Shown: positions 32,444 through 44,018 of the stretch, in pieces
How the letters are laid out: each line of letters opens with the position of its first letter
How positions within the stretch are numbered: the first letter of the stretch is position 1
Assembly (NCBI GenBank): GCA_905221605.1
Contig: CAJNDS010000689.1
Span: 24,997-88,996, forward strand
Direction: 5' to 3'
DNA length: 64,000 bases
DNA from: Symbiodinium natans
Lineage: Eukaryota > Sar > Dinophyceae > Suessiales > Symbiodiniaceae
Program-made: the position numbers and the translations under genes
The notes under the pieces: generated by a model
What the model saw: only the letters and a program-made list of their open reading frames with translations
Database searches by the model: none
Told to the model about the DNA's origin: nothing

Positions 32444-33232
32444 GGGGAGCCTTCCAAAACTTACTTAATCGGGTTTCGGGTTTCGGGTTTGGGGTTCAGG
32501 GTTTAGGGGGTTCTCTGCCTTTATGCCCCTTCTTTGGGAAACCACACACGAGGTTTCGTATTTTCACAGGTGCTGCAAGAGGGATCGTCTATTGGAGGGC
32601 GCCGTGCGCTGTGCGTTCTCGCCCCCCCCCCCCCCCCCCATCCCATGGTATCCCCCCCCCCCAACCCCCATGGTCAACCAACCCTCAACCCTAAAACCAA
32701 CCAACGGGGAGCCCGCCTGGGCGCAACCATAAAAAGGTGAATCGAATTTTTCAGCCTTCACAGCCACGGGCTAAAGGCGCGGGATTTGGAACATGGGCTT
32801 GGGACTCAATGTTCCGGGGGTGTACCTGGAAAGAACAGGAATTCGGAGGTTTGCACTTTGCCTTAACGCCAAGAACTTCTTGGTAAGCCCCAAACCCTAC
32901 ACTTTAAGGGGTTTAGGATTTCCGCCTAAATTGCCTACCAAGTATGGGCCCTTCATTTGGGTCCCTTGCTCATAAAATATACACCACAAAATATGGGCCC
33001 ATACTTCGGATGCCCATAAACAAGGTTAGAACCAAGACTAAGGGTTTAGGGGTTTAGGGGCTTTTCGGGGTTGGGTTTAGGGCTCACTGTCGAGTTTGGT
33101 TCATGTTCTAGGGCATCCTAAGCCTCCGATGAACCCTAGCCCTAAACCCTGGACCCAACCATCCTTAACATCAGAACCTACACCCAAAACCCTAGCCACC
33201 GAGCCCTAAACCCTAAACCCAAACCGAAAGTG

Positions 33233-33306
33233 CTACCCTCCCAAGGCCGCAAGGTGCAGGCGTGCGGCCTCTGGGTCCGCAATGTGCAGCCGCAGGCCCA
33301 GATCCC
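33233..33306 (-). CDS. Candidate terminal exon
   Basis: Minus-strand acceptor GCTAAAATCAG leads into DLGLRLHIADPEAARLHLAA-LGG and a TAG stop; TTTGGGTTTAGGG follows. The amphipathic composition is typical of a real protein end. Function unknown. Confidence 0.45.
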
Positions 33307-33479
33307 CTGATTTTAGCTTTGAGGCTGGAGGTCGGAAGGCCCTCAAAGAAGGGTGTGGGGTTTGGGGAAGGAAACTTTTGGTTGAGAATGTAGCAACGAA
33401 GCTCTGCTTCTTTTCTTGCCCCCTTCCCGGCCCACCCCCTGGCTCTTTCCCCACACCTCCCGATAAATCCTACACGCGA

Positions 33480-35190
33480 AGCCCTAAACCCCCAACCCCC
33501 GCCGCCCCCCCCCCCCCCCTCCCTTACCCCGAACCATGGGTGGCTTGCGAGGTGGGGTCCTCTTGGGTTTCAGGACGGATGGGTTTGTAGTTGAAGTTGT
33601 GAGGCTTTGGGGTTTATTGACGGGTTTTGCGGCTCGGGGCCCAGTATGCTTGCCAACTCCCACGAAGGAGGAGCCACTCACATCCTGACACAATCCGCGA
33701 TTTCATATGTACTCTCAGATTTGAGTCAGAAAGAAGCTGTGACAGGATTGTAACCGTTTTTCCCCGGCAACACTGAACGGACAACGCCGGCAAAACCAGC
33801 GGTTGAATTCAGGTGAAACTTTCCATGCGTTGAGTCAAGTGCGCTCAGGAAAGAAGTGCAATTTGGGGTCTTGGAGTTTAGGATTTGGGGTTGCCCGTCC
33901 CCCCAGCAGACGCGACATATGAATCAAGTTTAAGGCGCAGAGTTCAGCGTTTATGAATTTCGCCATGTCCCAATTAAAAAGAGGATAACATATCGGGGCT
34001 GTAAAGTTGCACGTCTGGGCTGCAGCCTGCAGGCATCAAATGGGCGAAAGATTGCCCCCCGAGAGGCTTGTCATTGCAGCGCAAAATTGAGTTTACTGCT
34101 TAGAGGCTTAGAGTTTAAAGCTCGGATATGAATTTCACAAAGAAAAAGCGAAAATCCTGGATGGATGGTTCTCCACAAAAAGCACCTGCACGTCATCAAT
34201 ATCACGGCGTTTAGGTTAAGGAGTTTATTTTGAAGGCAGCAGAACAGCATGTACGCTTCAGCATGACACTCAGGTTTCGTGCTTCAAACTTCAGGCTGTA
34301 GATTTGTCAGCAACAAACTAAGCTAGCCCCCGAATCCGGAAGCCCAGAAATCACCCTGAAGCTCTGAGGCTTTAGAAATCCATGCAGCTCTCCAAAGCCC
34401 CAAAACCCTGAAACCGAACCCTCAGCCTTAAGCCCCCTATGCTCACTTCACCCGAGACCCTACTGCAGAAAACTTACTTCGCGCTGCTGGTCAGAACCCC
34501 TAACATGTAAACCCTAGAACACCCTGGGCCCTCGACTTTAAACGCCCTCAAGCCCCTACAGCCCCTGTGAGTTCCTAAGCCCTAGACCCCGAAACCCTGT
34601 ATGGTGATTAATGTTTATGGCCCTTTTGGGGCCCTTATTACAAGGAGGCCCCTCTTCATTAGGGTACCCCAAAAAGACCCCAATTTAGAGAACTCGCTAT
34701 ATCTTGGGTAGAAAAAAGCAAGTCTTTATGGCTTTTGAAGGATTCTATAAGATATTATGGGTCGTAACCATTAACAAATCTGTTCAAACCTACCCCGGAT
34801 ATGAGGCCCCGGAAAGCGAAGGAGGCACCTTCGCTGCTCAGCGGTTCTGCGACCAGCTCCTACAGCGGGATGGACTTGGAGGTTTCGGGGTGAGGAGGTT
34901 TTTTGGGGTTTTAAGGTTTAGGGCTTTTAGGGCTTTTAGGGCTTTTAGGCTTTTAGGGGTGAGGGTGTTGCTGGCGAGTGTGGGGTTTAGGGTTTTAGGG
35001 TTTGGCGTTGAGGGGTCCTGTGTCGTGCAATATCATTTCTATTCATTCGCTGGGTTACTTGTGTTCATACATCTAAAATTTCTGCTCCTGAATTCAAACA
35101 CCCCTTGTGTCTCTCTAATTCGTAAAATAGAATTAGAACCTCCTGAATTTCAAAACATATCCATTCCTACTGTTGGTAATTGATGTCCTG
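33480..35190. other. Largely unique region, no supported gene
   Basis: Poly-C run at 33500-33520, then about 1 kb (33690-34600) with few telomere-like repeats and no long frame. A segment at 34600-34710 resembles half of the foldback at 47595-47694 (CCCCAAAAAGACCCCAATTT). A plus-strand frame at 34704-35183 is open and partly protein-like but contains repeat-derived FRAFRAF. Confidence 0.35.
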
Positions 35191-35199
35191 TGGAACTTG

Positions 35200-36000
35200 T
35201 TAGGTGGTCCAAGAGTTTTGAAAGCTGCTGCGAATAAACTTGGGAGGGTGGTTGGATGCGACACGAAGGATAGGCCAGTGAGGCAAGGTAGTGATTAGAA
35301 CATTCGGCTTGTGATGGGTCGCTGACCCGGTAGTATGAGGCTTTGGCCTCAAAATGCCGACTTGTTTGTAGTGGATGGAGACTACGTGCATCAACTGGGA
35401 TGGGGTGAGTTGTACACTTTCATAGGGTACACTAGAATGGGCTGGAGAATTGAGCGGTAAACAGTAAGTTTCCAAGAAGGAGGGAGGTTGGCATGGGACA
35501 TCAGAGTGTCCTAAAGGTAGGCTCCTAAGTATTTGACTTCGCAGGCCAAAGGGATGGGCGGCGCATCGGGACTCCCATATGCTGCATGGCGGTTCGGATG
35601 GCTGCAAAGGTGGCTGAGTCAAAGGCTTTGGACCAATCTGACAAGAGTGCGTGGAAAGGAGGTGGTTTGACGTTCAAGAACTGCGATGAGATGGTGGAGA
35701 ACGAGCACAGGTTGGGAGGTGGACTTGATGCTTGCGGAATCCAAATTGAGTGGGGCGTATTCGCTCGTCCAAATGAGACTCAAGGCGTGACTGGACCACA
35801 GCGGCGAAGTTTGTGACGAACTGGGCCGATAATTGGAAAGGAGGCGTGTGTGATTTTCGTGGTCTTTGACCAGCGTAGCTACTTCCGAGAATAACCAGAG
35901 AAGGACTGGGTGAAACGGGCGCGTGCACCGATCCTATTCCAATCAACTGCTTGGCTACCTTCCGTGTTCCATAGGTGGTTGGTGGGTGTGGGGTCATCCA
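35200..36000 (-). pseudogene. Decayed LINE (non-LTR) reverse transcriptase
   Basis: Minus-strand pieces match the non-LTR reverse transcriptase order. FAAVVQSRLESHLDERIRP then TQFGFRK is the conserved block before motif A. LLSDWSKAFDSATFAAIRTA (35618-35640 region) is motif A with its catalytic Asp. EVKYLGAYL and KLTVYRSILQPILVY match the late part. Only about 60 nt separate motif A from EVKYLG, so motifs B to D, including the FADD site, are deleted. Frameshifts and stops show it is dead. Confidence 0.7.
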
Positions 36001-36009
36001 TTCCTGGAG

Positions 36010-37290
36010 TTTTCCCTTACCCTAAACCCGTTTTTGAACTAGAAGCGAACGCATAGCCGAGAAGTGAGACTGAACATCGCCGATCTGGAGAAGACTGCCA
36101 AGATTTTAGCCTAAACCACAAACCCTGAACCTTTGGTGGTGCTCGTGGTTCGAACTCGTCCTCCTTGCCCTGGACGGCCATTCAATACGGGTTGCGCCAC
36201 TCACGTGTCTCGATGGGCTCGGCAGGCAAGGGCAGAGGCCTCAACTCAACGCACGCGCTTCAAAGTACGCCTCTTCACAAGCGAACTCACAAGACAAGGG
36301 CTGCAACAAAAGAAGGCCCTGAGGTGCATGCGCACTTGGCTTCAGGTTCCACCTCTAACTTGAACACGGGTTGCAGCCAAGCTCCGCCAAACTTCGGGGT
36401 TGGGGCATGCGGCATCCTCAGAACACTTCTCTTCCTCGCTGCCTTCGGCCCTGGCCTGCGTTGCGGCTCTGGGATTGGCGCCAGGGAGTGCGCTGAGTGC
36501 CGAGGCTGAGTAGGGCTTCCAAATTTCTACTGTCAGTTCGTGAAGTTCTCCAGCAGCCTACACTTATGCAAGGCTTGTAAGGTCACCAAACCCCAAAAGC
36601 AAACTCAACTCGGCCTGCGTGACCTCGTCTCGGTGTGTGCCAGTCTGGCAGATTAGCACCTTACGAGGAGTGACGGAGGCATGGCGGCTCTGTTGCCACG
36701 ATCCCATCGATGGCAGAGGCGCGCTCCGTGGACCGTCAATGGCATGGTCCTGAATGTATTGGAGCACGTGCCCTTTGATGGTGGTGATGTCAAGGCTCTG
36801 GCCTGGAGCCCACCCTGTTGTCCTGTACCAGGACTTGGGTGCGTGAAACTGGAAATTTATTCAATTGTTGAAAAAGGGGACAGCTAAAAGATGTCTCGAC
36901 TTGAAAGGGGGGGGGACAAAACCTACCGAAACTGTCGTCTAGAGAAGAAAACAGAGAGGGATTAGAAGAGGATACCAGAGCTTTACTGTGTGGGAGGATG
37001 ACCACGTGCAGCACATTACCAAGGATGGGATATAACTTGCGCACACTAACCTCAACCGTCGCGAGGCCCCGAAACGAACGAACGACTGTGATCGCCCAAC
37101 AAACCACAACTCAGCCTCACGAAGCCCCAGGACGAACGAGGTAAACGCAACGCACGCACGAACTTCCGTGGGACGGCACCCAACGGAAACAGTATGCACC
37201 GGGCGGCACCGGGCATAAACAAGGCAATGCGGGCGGCACCGCACGCCACAGAATTCAACGATAACGACCCAAAAAAAGCATACGGTCCTC
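36010..37290. other. Telomere-repeat-poor region between LINE and ORF
   Basis: Overlapping short frames on both strands (plus 36133-36509 and 36681-36887, minus 36564-36767 and 36790-37295), none recognised. By position this could be the degraded endonuclease part of the LINE, but I found no endonuclease motif. Confidence 0.3.
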
Positions 37291-37291
37291 G

Positions 37292-37801
37292 TCACACTCG
37301 GCGTCGGGTACCATCACCACGCTCATCACGCGCCTCCGACTCCCGCTTCGGCGAGCGGCCCTGCCCTTTACCCTTTCCTTTTGCGGGGACGAAGTCGTGC
37401 ACTCGCCTGTGCACCCCTGACGGCAGGTAGCGCGCTGGACGAAGCCCCAGGTCCTTGTCCTTTCCGAACAGTGGACGAAGCACGTTCTGTAACCAAACAT
37501 CACGCGTGTTCTGCGCTGTCTCACTGTTTCTGAAAAGCACAACCACTGGCCAGGGCTTGCCATCTTGAGGGTCCCCGTGCTGCACCGCCTCGACCGCGAC
37601 ACTGGACGGAAGGAGTAAGCGCATCGCAGCCTCTGCCCCAGGAGGCATAGTACCAAGACTCCCTGTGCAAGCCCCTTGCACATACTCGACCAGGGCGGTG
37701 TACACTTGTAGTTTCCAAGGGGTAGGGCGTTCCTGCGGTCTCTGGGCCGGTGGGAGGGCCGAAGGCTCTGGCCTCAGGCAGATCAGCTGAGCACTAAGCA
37801 C
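37292..37801 (-). CDS. Uncharacterised 169-residue protein with basic GKGKG tail
   Basis: The longest plausible non-repeat frame outside the retrotransposon and PDZ genes. It starts at ATG 37799-37801. The central part (VVVLFRNSETAQNTRDVWLQ, then NVLRPLFGKDKDLGLRPAR) looks folded; the end (AKGKGKGQGRSPKRESEARD) is basic and disordered, as in nucleic-acid-binding tails. It lies upstream of the LINE fragment on the same strand, so it may be a LINE ORF1-type product; that is inference from position. Confidence 0.5.
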   Translation of the reverse strand: MLSAQLICLRPEPSALPPAQRPQERPTPWKLQVYTALVEYVQGACTGSLGTMPPGAEAAMRLLLPSSVAVEAVQHGDPQDGKPWPVVVLFRNSETAQNTRDVWLQNVLRPLFGKDKDLGLRPARYLPSGVHRRVHDFVPAKGKGKGQGRSPKRESEARDERGDGTRRRV

Positions 37802-38880
37802 TGCAGCACAGCTTTGAAAAACCCTTCGCTAGCGTAACCTAGATGCTTTCCTCCGATGCGGAGCCGGAAGTTGCCTTTGAGACTTTGAAGTTTGCTCCAG
37901 CGTTTTGCGTGTGCTCTGATGACATTGCAAGACATCATCAGCACGAATGCCCTTGCATTTTGGACGCGCAGCGCCGCACCGAAGCCAAACCAAAAACGAG
38001 CCGATCCGCGTTCCGTGCCGTGTATTGCGGCAGGAACTGACGTGGATGCACGCTCATGTCGTTCGAGCGATCAGAGGTGTAAAGAGGTATGAAGAGGCGT
38101 CTAGGGCGAGCCTAGGGCATGGCACTGTAAACAGTGTGCATTCCAAGCAAAGCTCGAGCAAACACTGATATGAAGCAAACTGGACGCAATTGACTTGGGG
38201 CTTGGTTCTGGTATTTATTGACCAACTGTTTATTGCGTCGTCGCTGGTGTTATTGCATAATATTCTCGCCTTGTAAAGTTATGTAACTAGAAATGACCGA
38301 GATTTGAAAACCTGTTTTTTTTTCAAATATACTGTGAAAGGCCAACTAGGTTCTTTGGTTTTTTTTTTTTGGGGGGGGGGCGTTTCCGGTTTTTCGGGTG
38401 TTAGGGGTTTCGGGGTGAGGGTGTTTGGAATGTTTGGGTTTTAGGGTTATAGGGGTTTAAATTCGTTTGGGGTTCTCGAGTTTTTGGAGTTTTACGACTT
38501 TAGGGTTTAGGGTTTAGGGGCAGTCAGGGTGCTCTTAGGGTGTTTAGGGTGCTCTTAGGGGTGCTTCGCTTGCTGTGCTTGTTTGAGTTGCTGAGGGGTT
38601 GAGGATTCGAAGGTGAGGAGATTTAGGCTTAGTCTTAGGGTACCTGCTAGGGCTTTCACCGCCCTTGACTTGAGCTCTCTTGTGTAGCCTCTAGTTTCTC
38701 TAAATGCGCTGCAGATTCCCAGGGCCTGTGCTTGAGAACCCTCTACCAAAGGTAAGTGACCAGTTTGTGGCATACAACTATCCTTAGAGCAGCGAAGATG
38801 GCTGCCCTGTAGCCTCGCGCGGAGGGCCCTTAAAGTCTCTAAACTTTACGCCCTAACCCGCCCCCCCCCCTCGCACCCAC
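37802..38880. other. Unique DNA and decayed TTTAGGG tract
   Basis: Plus-strand frames at 37843-38168 overlap each other. Poly-T/poly-G junction at 38360-38381 and a degenerate repeat tract to 38560. A minus-strand frame at 38555-38773 is open. Nothing is assigned. Confidence 0.35.
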
Positions 38881-39216
38881 TTGCTCGCTGGGCCACATGT
38901 GCTAACTTCAGCACGTTGTTTCCGGGTTTTGGGTGCTCTCGAACTCCCAGTCGCAACGGCAAAAGCAAGCAGGTCATGGGAACTTCTTCAGTCTGCAGGG
39001 AGAACCCTAGAACAGGAACAGCCAGCAAGACAAATGCCGACCGTCAAAAGAAGTGTTTGGGATCGGAATGAGGAGTACGTTAGGGTTTTGCTTGAGAAGT
39101 TTAGGAAAACCGAGCCATCAAGCCAGATATACTATGACCGAAGCCCAGAAAGCCAGATAGTCGCCCAGCTCACCTCTCCCGGTGTTTTCTGCAGCAGCCG
39201 CCGCATGAGACCTTGA
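38881..39216 (+). CDS. Candidate 3' exon(s), 111 codons
   Basis: Plus-strand open frame with protein-like text (KASRSWELLQSAGRTLEQEQ, then SVWDRNEEYVRVLLEKF, then SESQ-type polar end) and a TGA. A good acceptor, GTGCTAACTTCAG, sits inside at about 38910, so the exon may start there. A minus-strand frame (39132-39491) with a hydrophobic segment overlaps its end. Family unknown. Confidence 0.4.
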   Translation: MLAGPHVLTSARCFRVLGALELPVATAKASRSWELLQSAGRTLEQEQPARQMPTVKRSVWDRNEEYVRVLLEKFRKTEPSSQIYYDRSPESQIVAQLTSPGVFCSSRRMRP

Positions 39217-39659
39217 CAGAGGATAAACCCGACTATGATGATGGTGATGATGATGATGGTTAATACTACAATTCTTCGAAAAAGTTCGTGTTTTTCTTGT
39301 TGTGGTTTGTTGTTGCGATGATTCTGACTATTGTAAGCGGTACTTTTCTCTTTAGTCTCCCATGTCAAGAAGCATCTTGGTTGCGGAGGTCTTGCCTGGA
39401 AGGATCTCAGGCGCTTTAGAATGTTCTCCACCACTGCAGATCTGTGCCAGCAACACATGCCAATCTTCGGGGTAGGTATATGGTCCCTCAATCTGGGCCC
39501 TCAACTGGGGAACTCTTCTATACCCCTTACTTGGAGGTTCAGGGTACTTACAAGTAAGGGTGCTTATAACCCACATATAAGTCCCTTAAGTACTCGAACA
39601 GGGTTTCATTGAGTAAGCACAGTTATACTTGGGTTACTAAGTACCATGAAGCTCCAGGT

Positions 39660-39750
39660 ATCTACCCTGTACCCTTTCAAGAAGGTAAGGGACCGCACTA
39701 AGGGGCGGTACCCTGTACCCTTTCAAGAAGGTAAGGGACCGCACTAAGGG
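39660..39750. repeat. 46-bp tandem duplication
   Basis: GGTACCCTGTACCCTTTCAA followed by GAAGGTAAGGGACCGCACTA is present twice in tandem with no visible mismatch, implying a recent event. Unique telomere-poor DNA surrounds it. Confidence 0.9.
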
Positions 39751-40072
39751 GCCATGTAGCTTCCCTTGGAGCTAAAAGGCTTTGCAAGCCAAGGGCTTTG
39801 CAAGCCAACGGTACTATGGTGGCTTGAGAGTCCCAAAAGCCCTTCAGTGAAGGGCGCAGAAACCCAAAGCCCTCCCGAACCAGAAGTCCTGCGAACCCGA
39901 ATCCGGGCCCCTTCCGCGCCAAACCATAAGGCCTCCAACAGCTGCACCCCCCCGACCACAAGCCCCAGTCCCCAAGCCTAACACTCAAACCCTGAACCCT
40001 GGAGTAGCCCTAAACCCAAAACCCAAAACCCTAAACCCGAAACCCTAAACCCCTAAACTCTAAACCCTAAAC

Positions 40073-40170
40073 CCTCAAGCTGGCGGCCGAGGAGCGTGGA
40101 GCTATGGGCTTTCCGGAAAGGCGCTGCTGGAGGTGCGCCAGGGCCGGGATCACGTAGAAGCGGCGCAGTC
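40073..40170 (-). CDS. Candidate internal exon
   Basis: Minus-strand acceptor AAATGCGAAG, 98 nt, and donor AGG|GTTTAGGG taken from the repeat. The frame gives LRRFYVIPALAHLQQRLSGK then PIAPRSSAASLR. The plus strand has a rival frame (KALLEVRQGRDHVEAAQ), so the strand is not certain. Confidence 0.4.
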
Positions 40171-40195
40171 CTTCGCATTTGGGGCTTGGCTTTCT

Positions 40196-40255
40196 TAGTT
40201 TAGGGTTTAGGGTTTAGGGTTTAGGGTTTAGGGTTTAGGGTTTAGGGTTTAGGAT
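40196..40255. repeat. (TTTAGGG)n array
   Basis: Eight clean heptamers on the side of the 40073-40170 candidate expected for an intron 3' end on the minus strand. Confidence 0.97.
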
Positions 40256-40619
40256 TTAGGGCTACTTCACAGTTGGGCCTTTTTTGAGTCGGGCTTCAGG
40301 CGCTTTTTGCTAAAGGGTTTGCAGAGGGAGCTCTTAGGGGCTCTGGCTTTGCAGGGCGGCCTTTGCGGTGTTTATGGTGTCTGTGCAGTTTCGGGGCGGC
40401 TTGCGGAGTCTTGGGGCTATCATGCCACAAAAAGAGGATCTTGTTTATGGCTTATGGCTTTTTGGATTCTTGGGGTCAACGGTGGGTAGGGGATCAAAAA
40501 AAATTTATTTGGGATCAAAAAATAATGTATTTCTGGATCAAAAAAAATTATTTGGGATCAAAAAATAATTTACTGAAGGCTTCGAAGGCTTCTTACAAGC
40601 GGAACGGAGGCTGTAAACG

Positions 40620-40885
40620 CTCAGAAATGCAGCAGTTCTGGCCGTTCGCAAGCTCTAAATACCAAAAAAACACAGCATTTTTGCGCATTTCAGAGTTTCC
40701 AGAGAGGCTGCAGATATTGTTTGTAGCAGCAGTTCTGCGCTTTCAGAGGCTGGAAAGACTGTACACTGCAGCATTTCTGAGTTTCCAGAGGCTGCAAATA
40801 CGGAAAATAGCAGCATTTCTGCGATTTCAGAGGCTGGAAATACTGTAAATAGCAGCATTTCTGAGTTTGCAGAGGCTGCAAATCA
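40620..40885. repeat. 42-bp tandem repeat, 5-6 units
   Basis: GCAGCATTTCTG..TTTCAGAGGCTGGAAATACTGTAAATA recurs at about 42-bp spacing with alternating variants (cagagg-ctgcaaa / cagaggctggaaa). Preceded by (GATCAAAAAA)-type repeats at 40495-40570. The resulting frames are repeat artefacts. Confidence 0.85.
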
Positions 40886-40929
40886 ATGCTGGCATCTTGG
40901 CATTAGAAGTTTCAAAAATGCGTAGCATG

Positions 40930-41570
40930 TATATTCTGGTGACATTGTATATTCTTGCATATTACATTGTTGTATAGATTGTTGAGCATTATTGTATTGT
41001 CTTGTGTTTTCTTATGTTTTTGTGTGATATTGCATATTATTGCATATTATTGCATATTATTGAATGTTATTGAATATTTTTCAAATTATTGTATATTGTT
41101 CTCCTTTGTTGCAGGTTACTGTATATTATTGTATATTCTTGAATTTTCTTTGTATATTATTGCAGGTTACTCTATATTATAGTATATTATTGTATATTCT
41201 TGTATATTATTGTCTACTATTGTATATCTACTATTGTATATTATTGGAATTTTTTGTACACTATTTTATATTGTTGTATGTCTTGCTGTACATCTTTTGT
41301 ATATTTTTTTGAAAAATATTGCATATATGGGTTGTATATGTTTGTAGGGATTTTGTATATTATTGTATATTGTTGTCTATTATTGGATATTATTGTCAAT
41401 TACTGACAATTATTGTAAGTTTATTCTTTTTTTACATGTATATTGCTGCATATTCTTGTACATACTTGCATATTGTTGTATTTTTGTGTATTATTGCATA
41501 TCACTGCATCGTTTTGTAACATATTCTTGTATATCATTGTATCTTACTGTGTCTTCATGTTTTTTTTGCA
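40930..41570. repeat. AT-rich (TATTGTATAT)n-like array
   Basis: About 600 bp dominated by TATTGTATATT, TATTGCATATT and ATTATTG units with roughly 10-11 bp spacing. All frames here are Tyr/Ile-rich shadows. Confidence 0.9.
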
Positions 41571-41584
41571 AAGAAGTGCTCGCA

Positions 41585-41900
41585 TCAGAAGGATTCATGT
41601 GCTTTGAAGCAAGCTTGCCCGGACTAAGAAAACAGCGGGGGGGGGGGTTGGGGGGGGGGGGGGGGGTTGGGGGGGGGGGGGGGGTTAGGGGGGGGGGGTG
41701 GGGGTGGGGGGTGGGGGGGGGAGGGCAACGCTCGCATCATTGGTTTGGAAAGGATACTCATATGCTTTGAAGCATGCTTGCCCGGCTTTAAGAAACAGCG
41801 GGGGGTTTGAAGGGGGGGCGCAGACCCCCTCCCCATTTGCAAACACAAGCCTCGCATCATAGGTTTGGAAGGGATGTTGAAGAAGCTTGCCCGGCGCCAA
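41585..41900. repeat. G-run satellite, copies related to 56548-57002
   Basis: Units carry GCTCGCATCA, CATATGCTTTGAAGCA, GCTTGCCCGG, then long G runs (up to about 90 bp G-rich) and a CCCC-type return with CATTTGCAAAC. The same parts in the same order make the 56.5-57.0 kb satellite. Confidence 0.8.
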
Positions 41901-42450
41901 ACAAACAAGAAATATGTATTGTGTATTCTCAATTCTATATCAAATAGCAGAAAATATATACATATATGCTTTGCTATTTCGATTTCATTATATTTTTTAT
42001 GACACAAAGGTATACTCTACGATATTGTGTTCTATTCTACTCTATGCCACTATAAATATGTTGTTATACTTTGTTTTCATATATACACATCTATATATAT
42101 ATATATATATATTAACATATGATGTTATGTTATGTTTTCCTACATATCTTTTCCTGTCCTTTCATTTCCTTTCCTTTCCTTCCTTGCTTCCTTGCTTCCT
42201 TGCTTCCTTGCTTCCTTGCTTCCTTGCTTCCTTGCTTCCTTGCTTCCTTGCTTCCTTGCTTCCTTGCTTCCTTCTTCCTTGCTTCCTTGCTTCCTTGCTT
42301 GCTTCCTTCCTTCCTTCCTGCCTTCCTTCCTTTGTTCCGTCCTTCCGCCCTTCCTTCGTCGGAAGAACAGAATAAATTATTTCTTGATCCTAAATAAATT
42401 GTTTTTTGATCCTAAATAATTTTTTTCTTGATTCCTAAATAATGTTTTTT
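41900..42450. repeat. AT-rich DNA and (CTTGCTTC)n microsatellite
   Basis: AT-rich stretch with (TA)n at 42092-42112, then about 170 bp of CTTGCTTC octamers (42175-42345) breaking into CCTTCCTT. Followed by A/T-rich GATCCTAAATAATT repeats. No gene. Confidence 0.95.
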
Positions 42451-42499
42451 TGATCCGCATCCCTCAACGGTGGAGGCTGCAACGGTTTAGGGTTGAAGG

Positions 42500-43260
42500 A
42501 TGCAGCAACAGGCTTTCGCGTGGTTGTTACACGTTAGGCAGTAAGTGGTTCAAATGCTGAGTCCTGCCAGAAGCCAGTGCACCCACTGCCGGTCGCGCCT
42601 GGAATGGGGCGGAGGTCCGCTCTTGAACCCGGCGCAATTCCCGTGCTACTTCAGGCTTTTCGCCATACCATTTACCCCATGACCTGGGCTACAAGCAACT
42701 GAGGCAGCGCACAGCATTCTTTGAAGTTACCTACGCCACCCAAACCTAAACGAACCCTAAACCTTACCCTTAGAGGGCGCTTGCCCTGAACCCCAAAGAC
42801 CTCGTAAGCCCTACAAGCCCCTTTGAAAAAACCCGACGACCTCAACCCTCATCACTAGGCCGCAAAAAGCCTAAGCCCGAGCTCAAAGCTCAAGATTCAC
42901 AGGCAATGAGACGTGGGGATTTTGGTACCTTAATTCCGGTTACGGCTGTGACTACAAATTCACCCGAAATCCTCCGAACCCAACTGCAACAGCTTGCAGT
43001 CTGTTGCGTCAGGCCTGCCCCGGCGCGCGCGAAAGGCTGCTTGGATCCTCGTTGCCATCAAACCCGCAAGCCCCAAAGGCTTACAAGATAATCCCCTACA
43101 ATCATCTAGAACCCTAAGCCCAAAAACCCTGCAAAATCCAAAGCCCTAGGTCATGATTCCTAAAACCCGAAAACCCAACCTTACAACCGCTGTGGGACCT
43201 ACCGATGACAAGAATTGAGCGGTTCATTTAGAAGGAGCTCAGGGCTTACTAAGCCCCAAG
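42500..43260. other. Unique segment, coding unresolved
   Basis: A plus-strand frame (42906-43091, 61 residues) and a minus-strand ATG frame (MATRIQAAFRARRGRPDAT, about 42970-43070) overlap. The minus one contains an IQ-like IQAAFRARRGR. Neither can be preferred. Confidence 0.25.
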
Positions 43261-43595
43261 GTTCTAGGGTTTAGGCTCTAGGGTTTAGGTGTCGGAGGTT
43301 TAGCAGGGTGTTAGGTTCTTGGGTACTAGGCTTGCCCCGAACGCGGATAACCCAAAACGTTCTGAGGGTTTAGGGTTTAGGGTTTAGGGTTTTGGGAGTC
43401 TTCAGTTTGTTTAAGGCTTCAGGGTCCTCAGGAACCTATGAGCGGAGTCTGACACCGATGCGGCACTGCAAAGAACAAGGCGTCGGCCATAGAAGTATCG
43501 ACATGAACACCCTAAACCCTAAACCCTAAACCCTAAACCCTGTCTGCCAAGCCAACCGAAAGTGCAACTTTCACCCCCCCCGCCCTGCCCCCAAG

Positions 43596-43672
43596 TTTGG
43601 AACCGCGGAGGATGCTCTTCTGGGTGCCCTCAAAGGGGGCTGTGCTTTTATGGCCACTTCTCCAATCCAAAA
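43596..43672 (+). CDS. Candidate exon between CCCTAAA arrays
   Basis: Acceptor CCTGCCCCCAAG, then FGTAEDALLGALKGGCAFMA... to PIQK before the next CCCTAAA array. A donor is not clear, and both flanks here have the same repeat orientation, unlike most candidates. Confidence 0.3.
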
Positions 43673-43840
43673 AACCCTAAACCCTAAACCCTAAACCCTA
43701 AACCCTAAACCCTAAGCTTTAAACCCTAAACCCTAAACCCTAAACCGGGTACCCCCTCAAAGCGACCCTAAGTTAGAGAGCTGACCCATACTCTTAAAAA
43801 ATGAGAGAAGTAGGTACCCGGGTGTGATACGAAATCCTCA
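43673..43840. repeat. (CCCTAAA)n array and foldback H
   Basis: An array of about ten heptamers (43673-43745) merges into a foldback bounded by CCGGGTACC and GGTACCCGG (about 43743-43825). Confidence 0.7.
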
Positions 43841-44018
43841 GGTTGGTACTCCTCCGTATGAGACATTGAGGCTCATAGGGCATACCATGAACCCCAAAGT
43901 CCCTAAACCCTAAACCCTAAACCCTAAACCCTATACCCTAAACCCTAATCCTATACCCTAAACCCTAAACCCTGACCTCTCCCGAAAAACGTAGCTACCC
44001 CCACACCTCCCCACGCAG

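Noticed and set aside
39132-39491. Minus-strand 119-residue protein with a hydrophobic segment
   Set aside because: The Ile-rich segment comes from a GAT/ATC triplet microsatellite (39235-39262), and the plus-strand frame overlapping its end looks better.
41887-42419. Ser/Leu/Phe/Pro-rich membrane-like proteins
   Set aside because: Translations of the CTTGCTTC octamer microsatellite; three overlapping frames exist on the same strand.
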